In this document: positions 43,271 through 52,118 of the stretch, piece after piece
Position numbering within the stretch: the stretch's first letter is position 1
How the letters are laid out: every line of letters starts with the position of its first letter
Assembly: GCF_003097635.1 (NCBI RefSeq)
Contig: NZ_QCZI01000003.1
Location: 180,696 to 244,695, forward strand
Reading direction: 5' to 3'
DNA: 64,000 nt
From: Flavobacterium psychrotolerans
Lineage (GTDB): Bacteria > Bacteroidota > Bacteroidia > Flavobacteriales > Flavobacteriaceae
Translations under genes and position numbers: made by a program
Notes under the pieces: model-generated
Told to the model about the DNA's origin: nothing
Database searches by the model: none
What the model saw: only the letters and a program-made list of their open reading frames with translations

Positions 43271-44470
43271 ATGAAAAATATCCGTCTCTTTTTTGGAGTA
43301 ATACCAATACTCTTAATTATATTATTTACATCATGTGATGAAAACTATACTAAAACACCTTTTAAAGATGAAGTTTTAGACGGACCATTAGATGGACTTT
43401 CTCATGAAGAGTCAGCGCGCTTCTTAAGTGGAGATGCCGCATTCAATCAAGTATTTACCCGCGAAACAGGACTTGGACCAACATTTGTCTCAACAAGCTG
43501 TATCAGTTGTCATGCCGGAAATGGCAAAGGACATCCCTCAACTGCACTTACCCGTTTTGGACAAATTGACGAAAGAGGAAACTTATTCCTAAATCTGGGT
43601 GGCCCCATATTACAAAATAGAGCGTTACCCGGATTTTTACCCGAACAAATCCCATTTGGAGCTACTTCTGCCAGATTTATACCATCGGTAAATACAGGTT
43701 TAGGATTTTTAGAGTCTGTCACAGATGCAGATATCTTGGCAATGGCGGATCCTAATGACAGTGATGGCGATGGGATATCAGGTGTTCCAAACTGGATAAA
43801 CATTCCAGATTTTGTAATACCTTCTTCAAGTGCCATTTCCCAAGACGGAAAATACATTGGCCGCTTTGGCAAAAAAGCAGCCACTCGCAGTTTATTGCAA
43901 CAAACGGTAAACGCATTAAATGAAGATATAGGGATAACATCTATATTCAATCCTGTAGACACTCATACTCATCTGGAAATAGATCCTGAAATTGCCACTA
44001 GCACCGTAAACGACATTGTTTCTTACCTACAAACGTTAAAAGCGCCTATACAACGCAATCAAAATGATGCAAGTGTCATTAAAGGAGCAGCCATCTTTGA
44101 ACAAATCAAATGTACGGGGTGCCATAAACCCGAATTAAGGACAGGTTACTCACCTATAAGTGCACTTTCTAACAAAACATTTGCCCCTTATACTGATTTA
44201 TTATTGCATGATATGGGAAGCGGATTAGACGATGGTTATACCGAAGGAAGTGCTAAAACGCAGGAATGGAGAACTCCTCCGTTATGGGGAATAGGACTTT
44301 CCGAAAGTTCCCAAGGAGGAAGCTTTTATCTTTTGCATGACGGAAGAGCAAGAAGTATTGAAGAGGCCATTTTAAAGCATGGAGGCGAAGCCAAAAGCAG
44401 GAAAGTCAGCTACATAAACCTTTCACAACCCGATAAAGAAGCGCTACTAACTTTTATTAAATCATTGTAA
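43271..44470 (+). CDS. Di-heme oxidoreductase (DUF1111) lipoprotein
   Basis: A 399-residue periplasmic or outer-membrane facing lipoprotein (lipobox LFTSC near residue 20). Two heme-binding motifs, CISCH at 77-81 and CTGCH at 281-285, and the C-terminal YLLHDGRARSIEEAILKHGGEA segment identify the DUF1111 family, related in fold to MauG and cytochrome c peroxidases. The reaction is unknown; relatives occur beside iron-uptake genes (imelysin). Here it heads an operon with a Rieske protein and a porin behind a metal-type operator. The ATG at 43271 is chosen since the TTG at 43247 is inside the operator. Confidence 0.9.
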   Translation: MKNIRLFFGVIPILLIILFTSCDENYTKTPFKDEVLDGPLDGLSHEESARFLSGDAAFNQVFTRETGLGPTFVSTSCISCHAGNGKGHPSTALTRFGQIDERGNLFLNLGGPILQNRALPGFLPEQIPFGATSARFIPSVNTGLGFLESVTDADILAMADPNDSDGDGISGVPNWINIPDFVIPSSSAISQDGKYIGRFGKKAATRSLLQQTVNALNEDIGITSIFNPVDTHTHLEIDPEIATSTVNDIVSYLQTLKAPIQRNQNDASVIKGAAIFEQIKCTGCHKPELRTGYSPISALSNKTFAPYTDLLLHDMGSGLDDGYTEGSAKTQEWRTPPLWGIGLSESSQGGSFYLLHDGRARSIEEAILKHGGEAKSRKVSYINLSQPDKEALLTFIKSL

Positions 44471-44472
44471 TT

Positions 44473-44913
44473 ATGAACAGAAAAGAATTTCTAAAAACAT
44501 GTGGTTTTGGATGCTTGGCAGGGCTCTCAGCTCTTACCTTTTTACAAAGTTGTGGTTCATCTCAAATATTGGAAAAAGAGATAATTGGTTCTGATATTTT
44601 AGTCCTATTAACTGATTTTGAAATCAAAAAAGGGGAAACAATCAAATATAAGAAATACGTAATCATAGCGAACAAAAAACTAAAGTATCCCATTTGCGTG
44701 TATCGTTTTAACGCAGATAATTACAGTGCCTTATTAATGCAATGTACCCATCAAGACGCCGAATTACAGGTTTTTGGAGACAAATTACATTGCTCTGCCC
44801 ATGGAAGCGAGTTTAATAATAGAGGAACCGTAAAAAGTGGACCAGCAGATAGAAATTTACGAAGCTTTCCAATCATCATAGATAACAATACACTTAAAAT
44901 ATCATTAAAATGA
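44473..44913 (+). CDS. Rieske [2Fe-2S] lipoprotein
   Basis: A 146-residue exported protein with a signal peptide of Tat-like start (NRKEFLKTCGFG) and lipobox LQSC. The cluster ligands are present: CTH at 91-93 and CSAH at 107-110, followed by GSEF and GPADRNLRSFPI. The two cysteines that in classic Rieske proteins form a disulfide next to each ligand loop are absent (CTHQDA; CSAHGS), so the cluster is of the lower-potential, arsenite-oxidase- or ferredoxin-like sort by inference. It begins 2 bp after the di-heme gene and overlaps the porin gene by 4 bp, so electron exchange with the di-heme protein is likely. Confidence 0.9.
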   Translation: MNRKEFLKTCGFGCLAGLSALTFLQSCGSSQILEKEIIGSDILVLLTDFEIKKGETIKYKKYVIIANKKLKYPICVYRFNADNYSALLMQCTHQDAELQVFGDKLHCSAHGSEFNNRGTVKSGPADRNLRSFPIIIDNNTLKISLK

Positions 44914-46133
44914 AATTAATATACCTTTATATAGCATTTTTCATTTCCTTAAATTCCTATGCACAAATAGACTCAAGCTTACTAAAAAGAACCCAAAAAG
45001 ACAGCATAAAACAGGCATTGAATATGGATGCAGTTTACAATCGTCCTTCGTTAAATATTGAAAAAACACCCGTAACCGTTGGAGGTTACCTTGAAGTCAA
45101 TTGGCAACGTCTTTCCACTGATGGCGTTTCGGAAGGACATCAATTTCAAGCCAGAAGATTGTCCATATTTATGTCATCGGCAATCAGTAAAAGGGTTAAA
45201 TTTTTGACCGAAATCGAATTTGAAGACGGCGGGAAAGAAATTGCCATAGAATTCGCTTCCGTCGATGTCGAATTTCATCCTTTGGTAAATTTTAGAGCTG
45301 GAATAATCGTAAACCCGATTGGTTCTTTTAATCAAAATCACGACGGTCCCAAATGGGAATTTACCGACAGACCCATTTCGGCAACACAAATGTTACCGGG
45401 AACTTTTAGCAATGCCGGAGCTGGTTTTTTTGGAAAAAAATACAACAATGATTGGATGATTGGATATGAAGCTTATTTTTCAGGAAGTTTTGATAATTCA
45501 ATAATTGAGAATACAGAGAACAAAACTTTCTTGGCGGCTGCCAAAAATAATCCAGAGCGTTTTGGTGAAATAAATAGTGGAACACCTTTATTTACAGGTA
45601 AAATTGCTATTCGAAACAGTAAAATAGGAGAATTGGGATTCTCCTATATGGGTGGCATTTACAATAAATATCAGGAAGACGGAATAATTATAGACACAAA
45701 ACGCCGTGTTGGCATTTTTGCATTAGATTTTAACACAACTCTTCCCAAAATAGAAACTTTTATAACTTCTGAATGGGCATGGGTTAAAGTAGATGTTCCA
45801 AGCACTTACGGCCAACAATTTGGCAACAAACAATTTGGCGGATTTGTAGATATCGTTCAACCCATATTGAAAAAAAATATTTTGGGTTGGGAAAAAGCGG
45901 TATTAAATATCGCCTGTCGATTGGAATATGTTGATTGGAATGTTGGGACATTTAATGAAACTGGCGAAAATATTGGAGAAGATATTTGGAGTGCAATGCC
46001 TGCGCTAAGTTTTCGTCCTACATCGCAAACTGTTTTTAGGTTAAATTACCGTTTTCAAAAACAACATGATATATTAGGAAATCCGCCAGCTACTACCGCT
46101 GGATTTAACATTGGGATTTCTACTTATTTTTAA
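44910..46133 (+). CDS. Outer-membrane porin of the OprP/OprO type
   Basis: A 407-residue outer-membrane barrel with a signal peptide ending SYAQID (about residue 20). GGYLEVNWQRLSTDGVSEGHQFQARR, FEDGGKEIAIEFASVDVEFHP and RAGIIVNPIGSFNQNHDGP are typical of the phosphate-selective porin O/P family, and the chain ends in an aromatic residue. The ligand is open: with the di-heme and Rieske genes and the metal operator, a metal complex is as likely as phosphate. Its ATG overlaps the Rieske stop (ATGA). Confidence 0.85.
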   Translation: MKLIYLYIAFFISLNSYAQIDSSLLKRTQKDSIKQALNMDAVYNRPSLNIEKTPVTVGGYLEVNWQRLSTDGVSEGHQFQARRLSIFMSSAISKRVKFLTEIEFEDGGKEIAIEFASVDVEFHPLVNFRAGIIVNPIGSFNQNHDGPKWEFTDRPISATQMLPGTFSNAGAGFFGKKYNNDWMIGYEAYFSGSFDNSIIENTENKTFLAAAKNNPERFGEINSGTPLFTGKIAIRNSKIGELGFSYMGGIYNKYQEDGIIIDTKRRVGIFALDFNTTLPKIETFITSEWAWVKVDVPSTYGQQFGNKQFGGFVDIVQPILKKNILGWEKAVLNIACRLEYVDWNVGTFNETGENIGEDIWSAMPALSFRPTSQTVFRLNYRFQKQHDILGNPPATTAGFNIGISTYF

Positions 46134-46190
46134 TGTTTTGTTTGGTGTACCTTTATGGCTTATTTTCAATAAAAACCATCTGAATTTTAC

Positions 46191-47342
46191 ATGAAACATT
46201 TCGATTACATTTTTACCGGTTCAGGACTATCGGCTTTGATGGTTGTTTATAAAATGGTGCAATCCGGAAAATTTGCAGACAAAACGATACTACTTCTGGA
46301 CGAAAACACCAAGAACACGAATGATCGAACCTGGTGTTTTTGGGAAAAGCAAAACGTGGTTTGGGAAGAGAGCATTTCTAAAAAATGGAACTTCGCATTG
46401 TTTTCTGATAAAAATTTAAAACGTAATTTAGAGTTAAGCCCATATCAATACAATAGGATACGGGGCTTGGATTTTTACAATCAGGTATTCGACCTGATTT
46501 CAAAACAAGAAAATATTACTTTTTCGAATCAGAAAATTATTGAAATTGAAGAGGATGAAAATATAATTACTGTAAAAACAGAAAACGAAAATTATACTGG
46601 AGGCCAACTTTTTAATAGCATTTACGATAAAAATAAAGTTGAAAACCAAACCAAATACCCTTTGTTGAAACAACATTTCATCGGTTGGTTTATAAAAAGT
46701 GAGCAAGCGGTATTCGATCCTGAGCAGGCTACTTTCATGGATTTTTCAGTGAAACAGAAAGGAAATACGCGATTTATGTATGTTTTGCCAACTTCCAGAA
46801 ACGAAGCTTTAATAGAATACACCCTATTTTCTCACCAACATTTAGAAAAATCGGAATATGAAGCTGAAATTGTAAAATACGTTCAAAAACTTGGCATTAC
46901 CAATTATGAAATAACTGAAAAAGAACAGGGAAGTATCCCAATGACTTGCTATCCCTTTTGGAAAAACAATACTAAAAACGTAATTAACATTGGGACATCC
47001 GGAGGTTGGACCAAAGCAAGTACAGGATATACGTTTAAAAATGCTGATAAAAAATCGACCGAATTGGTGGCTTTTCTTCAAAAAGAAAATGACTTTCGGA
47101 AATTTCACAAAAAGACTAAATTCTGGTTTTATGACTTGTTGTTGTTGGATATTTTAGACCGACGAAACGAGTTGGGTTCCCGTATTTTTTCTTCGCTTTT
47201 CAGAAAAGGAAACCCAACACAAATCTTTAAATTTTTAGACGAAGAGACTTCTTTTTTGGAAGATTTACAAGTGATTTGGAAATGTCCGAAAGGACTTTTT
47301 ATTACAGCATTATTTCGTGTGATGTTCAATCCTGATAAATAA
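46191..47342 (+). CDS. crtY: Lycopene cyclase (beta type)
   Basis: FAD-dependent membrane-associated enzyme that closes the ends of lycopene to make beta-carotene, the precursor of the yellow zeaxanthin of many flavobacteria. In 383 residues the FAD-binding start is [14 protein letters not shown], followed by [16 protein letters not shown], a signature of bacterial CrtY, and [15 protein letters not shown] late in the protein. No other carotenoid gene is near, which is not unusual. It sits between the porin operon and the bacilliredoxin gene. Confidence 0.93.
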   Translation: MKHFDYIFTGSGLSALMVVYKMVQSGKFADKTILLLDENTKNTNDRTWCFWEKQNVVWEESISKKWNFALFSDKNLKRNLELSPYQYNRIRGLDFYNQVFDLISKQENITFSNQKIIEIEEDENIITVKTENENYTGGQLFNSIYDKNKVENQTKYPLLKQHFIGWFIKSEQAVFDPEQATFMDFSVKQKGNTRFMYVLPTSRNEALIEYTLFSHQHLEKSEYEAEIVKYVQKLGITNYEITEKEQGSIPMTCYPFWKNNTKNVINIGTSGGWTKASTGYTFKNADKKSTELVAFLQKENDFRKFHKKTKFWFYDLLLLDILDRRNELGSRIFSSLFRKGNPTQIFKFLDEETSFLEDLQVIWKCPKGLFITALFRVMFNPDK

Positions 47343-47399
47343 CAATCAAACTATAACAAAACTTTATAATCCAAAGATATATCTTGCTTTTAAACTTTG

Positions 47400-47407
47400 T
47401 AACTTTG
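47400..47407 (+). promoter_or_regulatory. -7 box for the bacilliredoxin gene
   Basis: TAACTTTG followed by CAAATC, 32 bp before the start codon. It is an exact TAnnTTTG match with no clear -33 TTG. Confidence 0.5.
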
Positions 47408-47439
47408 CAAATCAAACTTTTAAATTTAAAATAAAAAAT

Positions 47440-47850
47440 ATGTATCCAGAAGAAATGGTAAAACCGATGCGTACTGAATTAACAGATGCTGGTTTTCAAG
47501 AATTACATACCGCTGAAGCAGTTGAAAGCGCAATAAAACAAGATGGGACAACTCTAGTAGTTGTGAATTCCGTTTGTGGTTGTGCAGCAAGAAATGCACG
47601 TCCAGGAGCCAAAATGAGTTTGGACAATTCCAAAAAACCCACTCATTTGGTAACAGTTTTTGCAGGGGTAGACAAAGCCGCAGTAGATGCTGCTAGAGGA
47701 TTTATGTTTCCTTTTCCTCCATCATCACCAAGCATAGCCTTGTTTAAAGACGGAGAATTGGTTCACATGTTAGAGCGTCACCACATTGAAGGTCGACCAG
47801 CAGAATTGATTGCAGAGAACCTAAAAGATGCTTTTAACGAATATTGTTAA
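47440..47850 (+). CDS. Bacilliredoxin (BrxA/BrxB, YphP/YqiW family)
   Basis: A 136-residue thioredoxin-fold protein that removes bacillithiol from mixed disulfides. The active motif is CGC in [16 protein letters not shown] near residue 47-49, and [31 protein letters not shown] is the family's C-terminal half. Bacillithiol is used by many Bacteroidota. It is a single-gene unit with promoter and terminator. Confidence 0.92.
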   Translation: MYPEEMVKPMRTELTDAGFQELHTAEAVESAIKQDGTTLVVVNSVCGCAARNARPGAKMSLDNSKKPTHLVTVFAGVDKAAVDAARGFMFPFPPSSPSIALFKDGELVHMLERHHIEGRPAELIAENLKDAFNEYC

Positions 47851-47870
47851 TCAAATTCGGAAAACAATAA

Positions 47871-47897
47871 AAAACCACGAATAATCGTGGTTTTTTT
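47871..47897. terminator. Terminator between bacilliredoxin and PAS genes
   Basis: AAAACCACGA pairs with TCGTGGTTTT across an ATAA loop, with a T run on the plus side and A run opposite, so it can work in both directions for the two convergent genes. Confidence 0.88.
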
Positions 47898-47920
47898 ATT
47901 TAAAATTCAATAGTAAGACA

Positions 47921-50452
47921 TCAAACTTGTTTGTTTTCCCCTGATTTAAATCCTATTAACTGTCTGTACTTAGATTCCGTTTCTTTTAATTCTTCCTCCA
48001 ATTGTTTGTATTTGCTAATGTCTTTTATGGTGACCACTGCCGCAACCACTTTTTCATTCTGGTCGATTAAAGGCCTTCCACTGATGAGAACCCGTTTTTT
48101 TTCTTTGGCTACTGGATTCCAAAGTACAAGATCAACATCATCAGTAGTTTCACCGTTAAGTGCACGCTCCATTGGTAAGTTTTGAGAAGGAAAAACAGTT
48201 CTTTCGTCAGGAAAATACAACTCAAAGTGATCTGATAAACTGGCAGCTATCTGATTATCCTCTTCAATTCCATAAATTTCATTCGCCATGTTATTGGCCA
48301 TCACTACCTTTTTATCAGAATTTGCCACAAGAACGCCCTCACCAATATTCTCAATAATTAACCGTAAAGTTTCTTCATTCTCGTACAATTCATCAACAGC
48401 CTTTTTACTTTCTGTAATGTCCCTGACGAAGCCAATAAATATATAGTGTCCGTCCATTTTTACAGGTGAGATACTTAACGAAACGGGAAATTCAATTCCC
48501 TTTTTATTGACAGCTTCAATCTCCATAGATTTATTTAGAATAGGTCCGATTCCAGTTGTCAAAAAATGTTGCATTCCATTTTTATGAGGCTCTCTATATC
48601 TTTCAGGAACTATAAAATCAAACAGATGCTTTCCAACAACCTCATCCTTATTCCATCCGAAAACAGTTTCTGCCCTTGGATTCCATCTTTGGATAACACT
48701 CTCCGAATCAATTACAATAACGGGCTCAGGGGCTCCATCCAAGATGGTTTGTACTTGTTGATCATTTTCTTGCAGTTTTTGGGTATACAAATTTAACTTT
48801 TCTTCATCAGCCTTCAATTGGGTAATATCTCGGGCAACCCCATACATTAACCCAGTTTTCAAATCTACCGTAGCATTCCAATTTACCCATTTGTAGGAGC
48901 CGTCTTTACATATCACATAATCGGTAAAATTCACCAATGGTTCTCCTTTTGCTAATTTGCCCACAGCCTCTTTTGCTCGTTCCGGATCTGAAGACAGGGA
49001 AAAAATCGATATGGAATCTATTTCCTTTTGGGTGTAACCAAACGTTTTTGTGTAGGCCGGATTAACTTTAATGAAGCGGTCTCCCTTGCCAACAACAAGT
49101 ATATCAAAGGACATGTTGTAAAAGTTATTGGCCATTTTTACGGACTCTTCGCTTTCTACTAATAGGGTTACATCACGAGCCGCAGCATACACAATTCCTG
49201 TTGGAATATCAATAGTGTTTGTCCAATCCAGCCATTTATATGACCCGTCTTTACAATGCGCCCGAGCTCTATAATTGACAACTGTTTCTCCCTCTTGTAA
49301 TTTTTTTACCGTGTCCGAAAAAATATGAATTTCATCAGGATGCGCAAATGACATCAATGTCTTGTCATTTATTTCCTCTTGCTTATAACCCAAAATTCTA
49401 GTGAAAGCAGGATTTATTTTTGAAAAATATCCCAGTTTAATAACCCCGAACAAATCATTGGACATGGCAAAAAATTTCTCTGCAACAGCCAACGTTTTTT
49501 GAATTTCCTTTTGTTCCGTAACATCGCGGGCGACTCCGTATAGAAATCCTGTTGAAATATCGGCGGCAGAAGACCATGAAAGCCATTTAATAGACTTGTC
49601 TTTACACACCCACCTGATTTCAAATTGGATCGTTATGGCTCCCATCTGAAGTTTAGCAACTTCTTTTTTGGTTATTTCATAATCATCTGGATAAATGAAA
49701 CTAAAAAAAGGCTGGCTTAATAATTCTTCTTCGGTATAACCCAATATTTTACTCATCGATGGGTTAACCTTTATAAACCGATCCCCGGAAGCAATAACCA
49801 TAATATCCAAGGACATCTTAAAGAGTCTGCTAATTCCCACCAGTGATTCTTCCAGTTTTTTCCTTTCGGTGATGTCTGTGGAAATACCACCAATGGCATA
49901 AATTCTGCCTTCAAAGTCATACAAAGGAAATTTAACTGCAATATAAGTATGTGAGCCGTCAGACTCTTGGATAATTTCTTCGGTTTTTAATTCTTTCAAT
50001 GCTTTTACCACTTCAAGATCCGAATCCCGGTAAGCGTCTGCAATTTCTTTTGGCAGAAAATCATGATCCGTTTTTCCAATTATTTCTTCATTAGATATAT
50101 GAAACAAAGACTCATATTTTTTATTTATCAGTAAATATTCCCCATTTATTTCTTTGATGAAGATTGGGTTTGAGGTATTGTCAATAATAGATTGGAGCAG
50201 TCGTTTATTTTCAGAAAGCAAGTTTTGGGAAATATTTTTGGCTCGCAATTGCGAACGAATGATAAAATAAACGATAAATAACAAAACGATGGAAAGCCCA
50301 AACATAGAGAGCTCTATCCAATTCAATTTTGAATTTAACTTTTGATCATTTTGACTGTCAAGTAGTGAAATAAAAATCCAACCCGAGGCAATGACAACCA
50401 ATAAATTAATAATAAACCCCAAAAATATTTTCGTTTCAAAAGAAATTTTCAT
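47921..50452 (-). CDS. Membrane-bound protein with six PAS domains and no output domain
   Basis: An 843-residue sensor-like protein. Two membrane helices (about 8-30 and 47-66) are followed by six PAS/PAC units starting near residues 88, 207, 327, 448, 572 and 698. Four share the GDRFIKVNP or GYFSKINP core and the KDGSYKWL(D/N)W PAC strand, so they arose by internal duplication. The chain ends SKYRQLI and 10 more residues, where a seventh PAS or a kinase would begin; no HisKA, HATPase, GGDEF or EAL follows, and the DNA downstream is the terminator. It may act by protein contact, or be a truncated kinase. Confidence 0.88.
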   Translation of the reverse strand: MKISFETKIFLGFIINLLVVIASGWIFISLLDSQNDQKLNSKLNWIELSMFGLSIVLLFIVYFIIRSQLRAKNISQNLLSENKRLLQSIIDNTSNPIFIKEINGEYLLINKKYESLFHISNEEIIGKTDHDFLPKEIADAYRDSDLEVVKALKELKTEEIIQESDGSHTYIAVKFPLYDFEGRIYAIGGISTDITERKKLEESLVGISRLFKMSLDIMVIASGDRFIKVNPSMSKILGYTEEELLSQPFFSFIYPDDYEITKKEVAKLQMGAITIQFEIRWVCKDKSIKWLSWSSAADISTGFLYGVARDVTEQKEIQKTLAVAEKFFAMSNDLFGVIKLGYFSKINPAFTRILGYKQEEINDKTLMSFAHPDEIHIFSDTVKKLQEGETVVNYRARAHCKDGSYKWLDWTNTIDIPTGIVYAAARDVTLLVESEESVKMANNFYNMSFDILVVGKGDRFIKVNPAYTKTFGYTQKEIDSISIFSLSSDPERAKEAVGKLAKGEPLVNFTDYVICKDGSYKWVNWNATVDLKTGLMYGVARDITQLKADEEKLNLYTQKLQENDQQVQTILDGAPEPVIVIDSESVIQRWNPRAETVFGWNKDEVVGKHLFDFIVPERYREPHKNGMQHFLTTGIGPILNKSMEIEAVNKKGIEFPVSLSISPVKMDGHYIFIGFVRDITESKKAVDELYENEETLRLIIENIGEGVLVANSDKKVVMANNMANEIYGIEEDNQIAASLSDHFELYFPDERTVFPSQNLPMERALNGETTDDVDLVLWNPVAKEKKRVLISGRPLIDQNEKVVAAVVTIKDISKYKQLEEELKETESKYRQLIGFKSGENKQV

Positions 50453-50590
50453 GACTTTACAGTATTAAATTCAACTTATGTCAACTAAAAAAATCTTACA
50501 TACCTTAAAGTTAAGGATTTACATCTAAACAGCAAATAAAACAAGAAGGTTTTTATTATATGGAAAAATAAAAAATTAACTATTCTATTT

Positions 50591-50661
50591 GGAGCTGATT
50601 CCTGCTGTTTGTTATATCCACGCAAAAAAGCGTGGGATGCCACTTCCATCAGGGCTAGGCT
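50591..50661 (-). ncRNA. Structured flavobacterial intergenic element, copy 3
   Basis: On the minus strand: CCTAGCCCTGATGGAAG, TGGCATCC, a perfect hairpin CACGC-T6-GCGTG, GATATAAC, then CAGCAGGAATCAGCTCC. This is the cleanest of the four copies. It lies in the 308-bp gap between the divergent PAS and trhO genes, which otherwise holds only the trhO promoter. Confidence 0.55.
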
Positions 50662-50676
50662 TTAAGATTTACAAGA

Positions 50677-50708
50677 TTGTTCTGTTTCCAAATTTATCCT
50701 TACTTTTG
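50677..50708 (+). promoter_or_regulatory. Promoter of the trhO operon
   Basis: TTG (50677-50679), 21 bases, then TACTTTTG (50701-50708), a full Bacteroidota-type promoter 52 bp before the trhO start. Confidence 0.65.
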
Positions 50709-50760
50709 CACCAGATTCTTAAAAAGAACAAATAAATTTCTCAACTTAAACGTTTATAGC

Positions 50761-52116
50761 ATGCAACTGTACAACACTTTAAGCGCAGAAGAAAGAGCCA
50801 TCATGATTGATGACGCAGGGAAACAACGACTTACGTTGTCTTTCTATGCTTATGCGCAATTACCAAATCCCACACAATTTAGAAACGAATTATTTCTGGC
50901 TTGGAATCCGCTCGGGGTTCTTGGGCGAATTTACGTTGCCCAAGAAGGAATTAATGCTCAATTATCGCTTCCTGCCGATAGTTTTTATGCTTTTAAAGAC
51001 ACTATTGAAGCGTATGATTTTATGAAAGGTATCCGCCTAAATGTTGCCGTAGAACACGACGATCATTCCTTCTTAAAACTCACCATAAAAGTTCGTGACA
51101 AAATTGTTGCCGATGGTTTACAAGACGAAACTTTTGATGTAACCAATATCGGAATTCACCTCAAAGCCAAGGAATTCAATGATTTACTAGAAGACCCCAA
51201 CACAATTGTTGTGGATATGAGAAATCATTATGAATCAGAAATCGGACATTTTACCAACGCTATAAAACCCGATGTAGATACTTTTCGCGAAAGTTTGCCA
51301 ATCATAGAAGAACAACTTTCAGAACATAAACAGGATAAAAAATTATTGATGTATTGCACGGGCGGTATTCGATGCGAAAAAGCCAGTGCTTATTTTAAAC
51401 ACAAAGGTTTCGAGAATGTCTATCAATTAGAAGGCGGAATCATAGAATATACACGCCAAGTAAAAGCCGAAGGTTTAGAAAGTAAATTCATTGGGAAAAA
51501 CTTTGTGTTTGACCATCGCTTGGGCGAAAGAATCACGGACGATATCGTTTCCCAATGCCATCAATGCGGTGCTCCTTGCGACGTACACACCAATTGTGCA
51601 AATGAAGGTTGCCACTTGCTTTTTATTCAATGCGAATCGTGCAAATCTAAAATGGAAGGCTGCTGTTCTTCAGAATGCGTGTCAGTAATTCACCTCCCTG
51701 AGGAGGAGCAAAAAGCAGTTAGAAGAGGAATTAAAAACGGAAATAAAATATTCAAAAAAGGAAAATCGGAAGTTTTGACTTTCAAAAACAACTCGGAAAG
51801 CCACAGTATTTTTGTAGACGATGAGCCAAAAAAAATTGTTCTGAAAGAACCTAAAGTTAAAAAAATCTATATCGGAAAAGGAACTCACTTTTTCCCAAAG
51901 GCGAATATTGGTCAGTTCCTGATTGAAGAAAATGAAATCAATATTGGTGATACCATACTCATCAAAGGTGCCACAACCGGAGAACAACAAATGGTAATTG
52001 AAGATATGTTTGTGAATGAAATTGCTGCCAAAAAAGCCGTTTCGGGAGACACGTGTACTTTCAAAATCCCATTCCGAATTCGATTGTCTGATAAATTATA
52101 TAAAATCATAGAATAG
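50761..52116 (+). CDS. trhO: tRNA uridine(34) hydroxylase TrhO (YceA-like) with extra C-terminal U32-type domain
   Basis: O2-dependent enzyme that hydroxylates C5 of uridine 34 in tRNA (ho5U) in E. coli. Residues 1-110 are the acylphosphatase-like part, about 130-225 the rhodanese domain with active Cys199 in MYCTGGIRCEK, and about 260-310 a Cys-rich segment (QCHQCGAPC, CESCKSKMEGCC). Residues 367-451 (KKIYIGKGTHFFPKA to LSDKLYKIIE) are an addition: the same domain ends the next protein, TrhP, 56 of 85 positions identical by eye. E. coli YceA has about 350 residues, this one 451. The ATG at 50761 (MQLYNTLS) fits the family; the TTG at 50677 is in the promoter. Confidence 0.93.
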   Translation: MQLYNTLSAEERAIMIDDAGKQRLTLSFYAYAQLPNPTQFRNELFLAWNPLGVLGRIYVAQEGINAQLSLPADSFYAFKDTIEAYDFMKGIRLNVAVEHDDHSFLKLTIKVRDKIVADGLQDETFDVTNIGIHLKAKEFNDLLEDPNTIVVDMRNHYESEIGHFTNAIKPDVDTFRESLPIIEEQLSEHKQDKKLLMYCTGGIRCEKASAYFKHKGFENVYQLEGGIIEYTRQVKAEGLESKFIGKNFVFDHRLGERITDDIVSQCHQCGAPCDVHTNCANEGCHLLFIQCESCKSKMEGCCSSECVSVIHLPEEEQKAVRRGIKNGNKIFKKGKSEVLTFKNNSESHSIFVDDEPKKIVLKEPKVKKIYIGKGTHFFPKANIGQFLIEENEINIGDTILIKGATTGEQQMVIEDMFVNEIAAKKAVSGDTCTFKIPFRIRLSDKLYKIIE

Positions 52117-52118
52117 CC

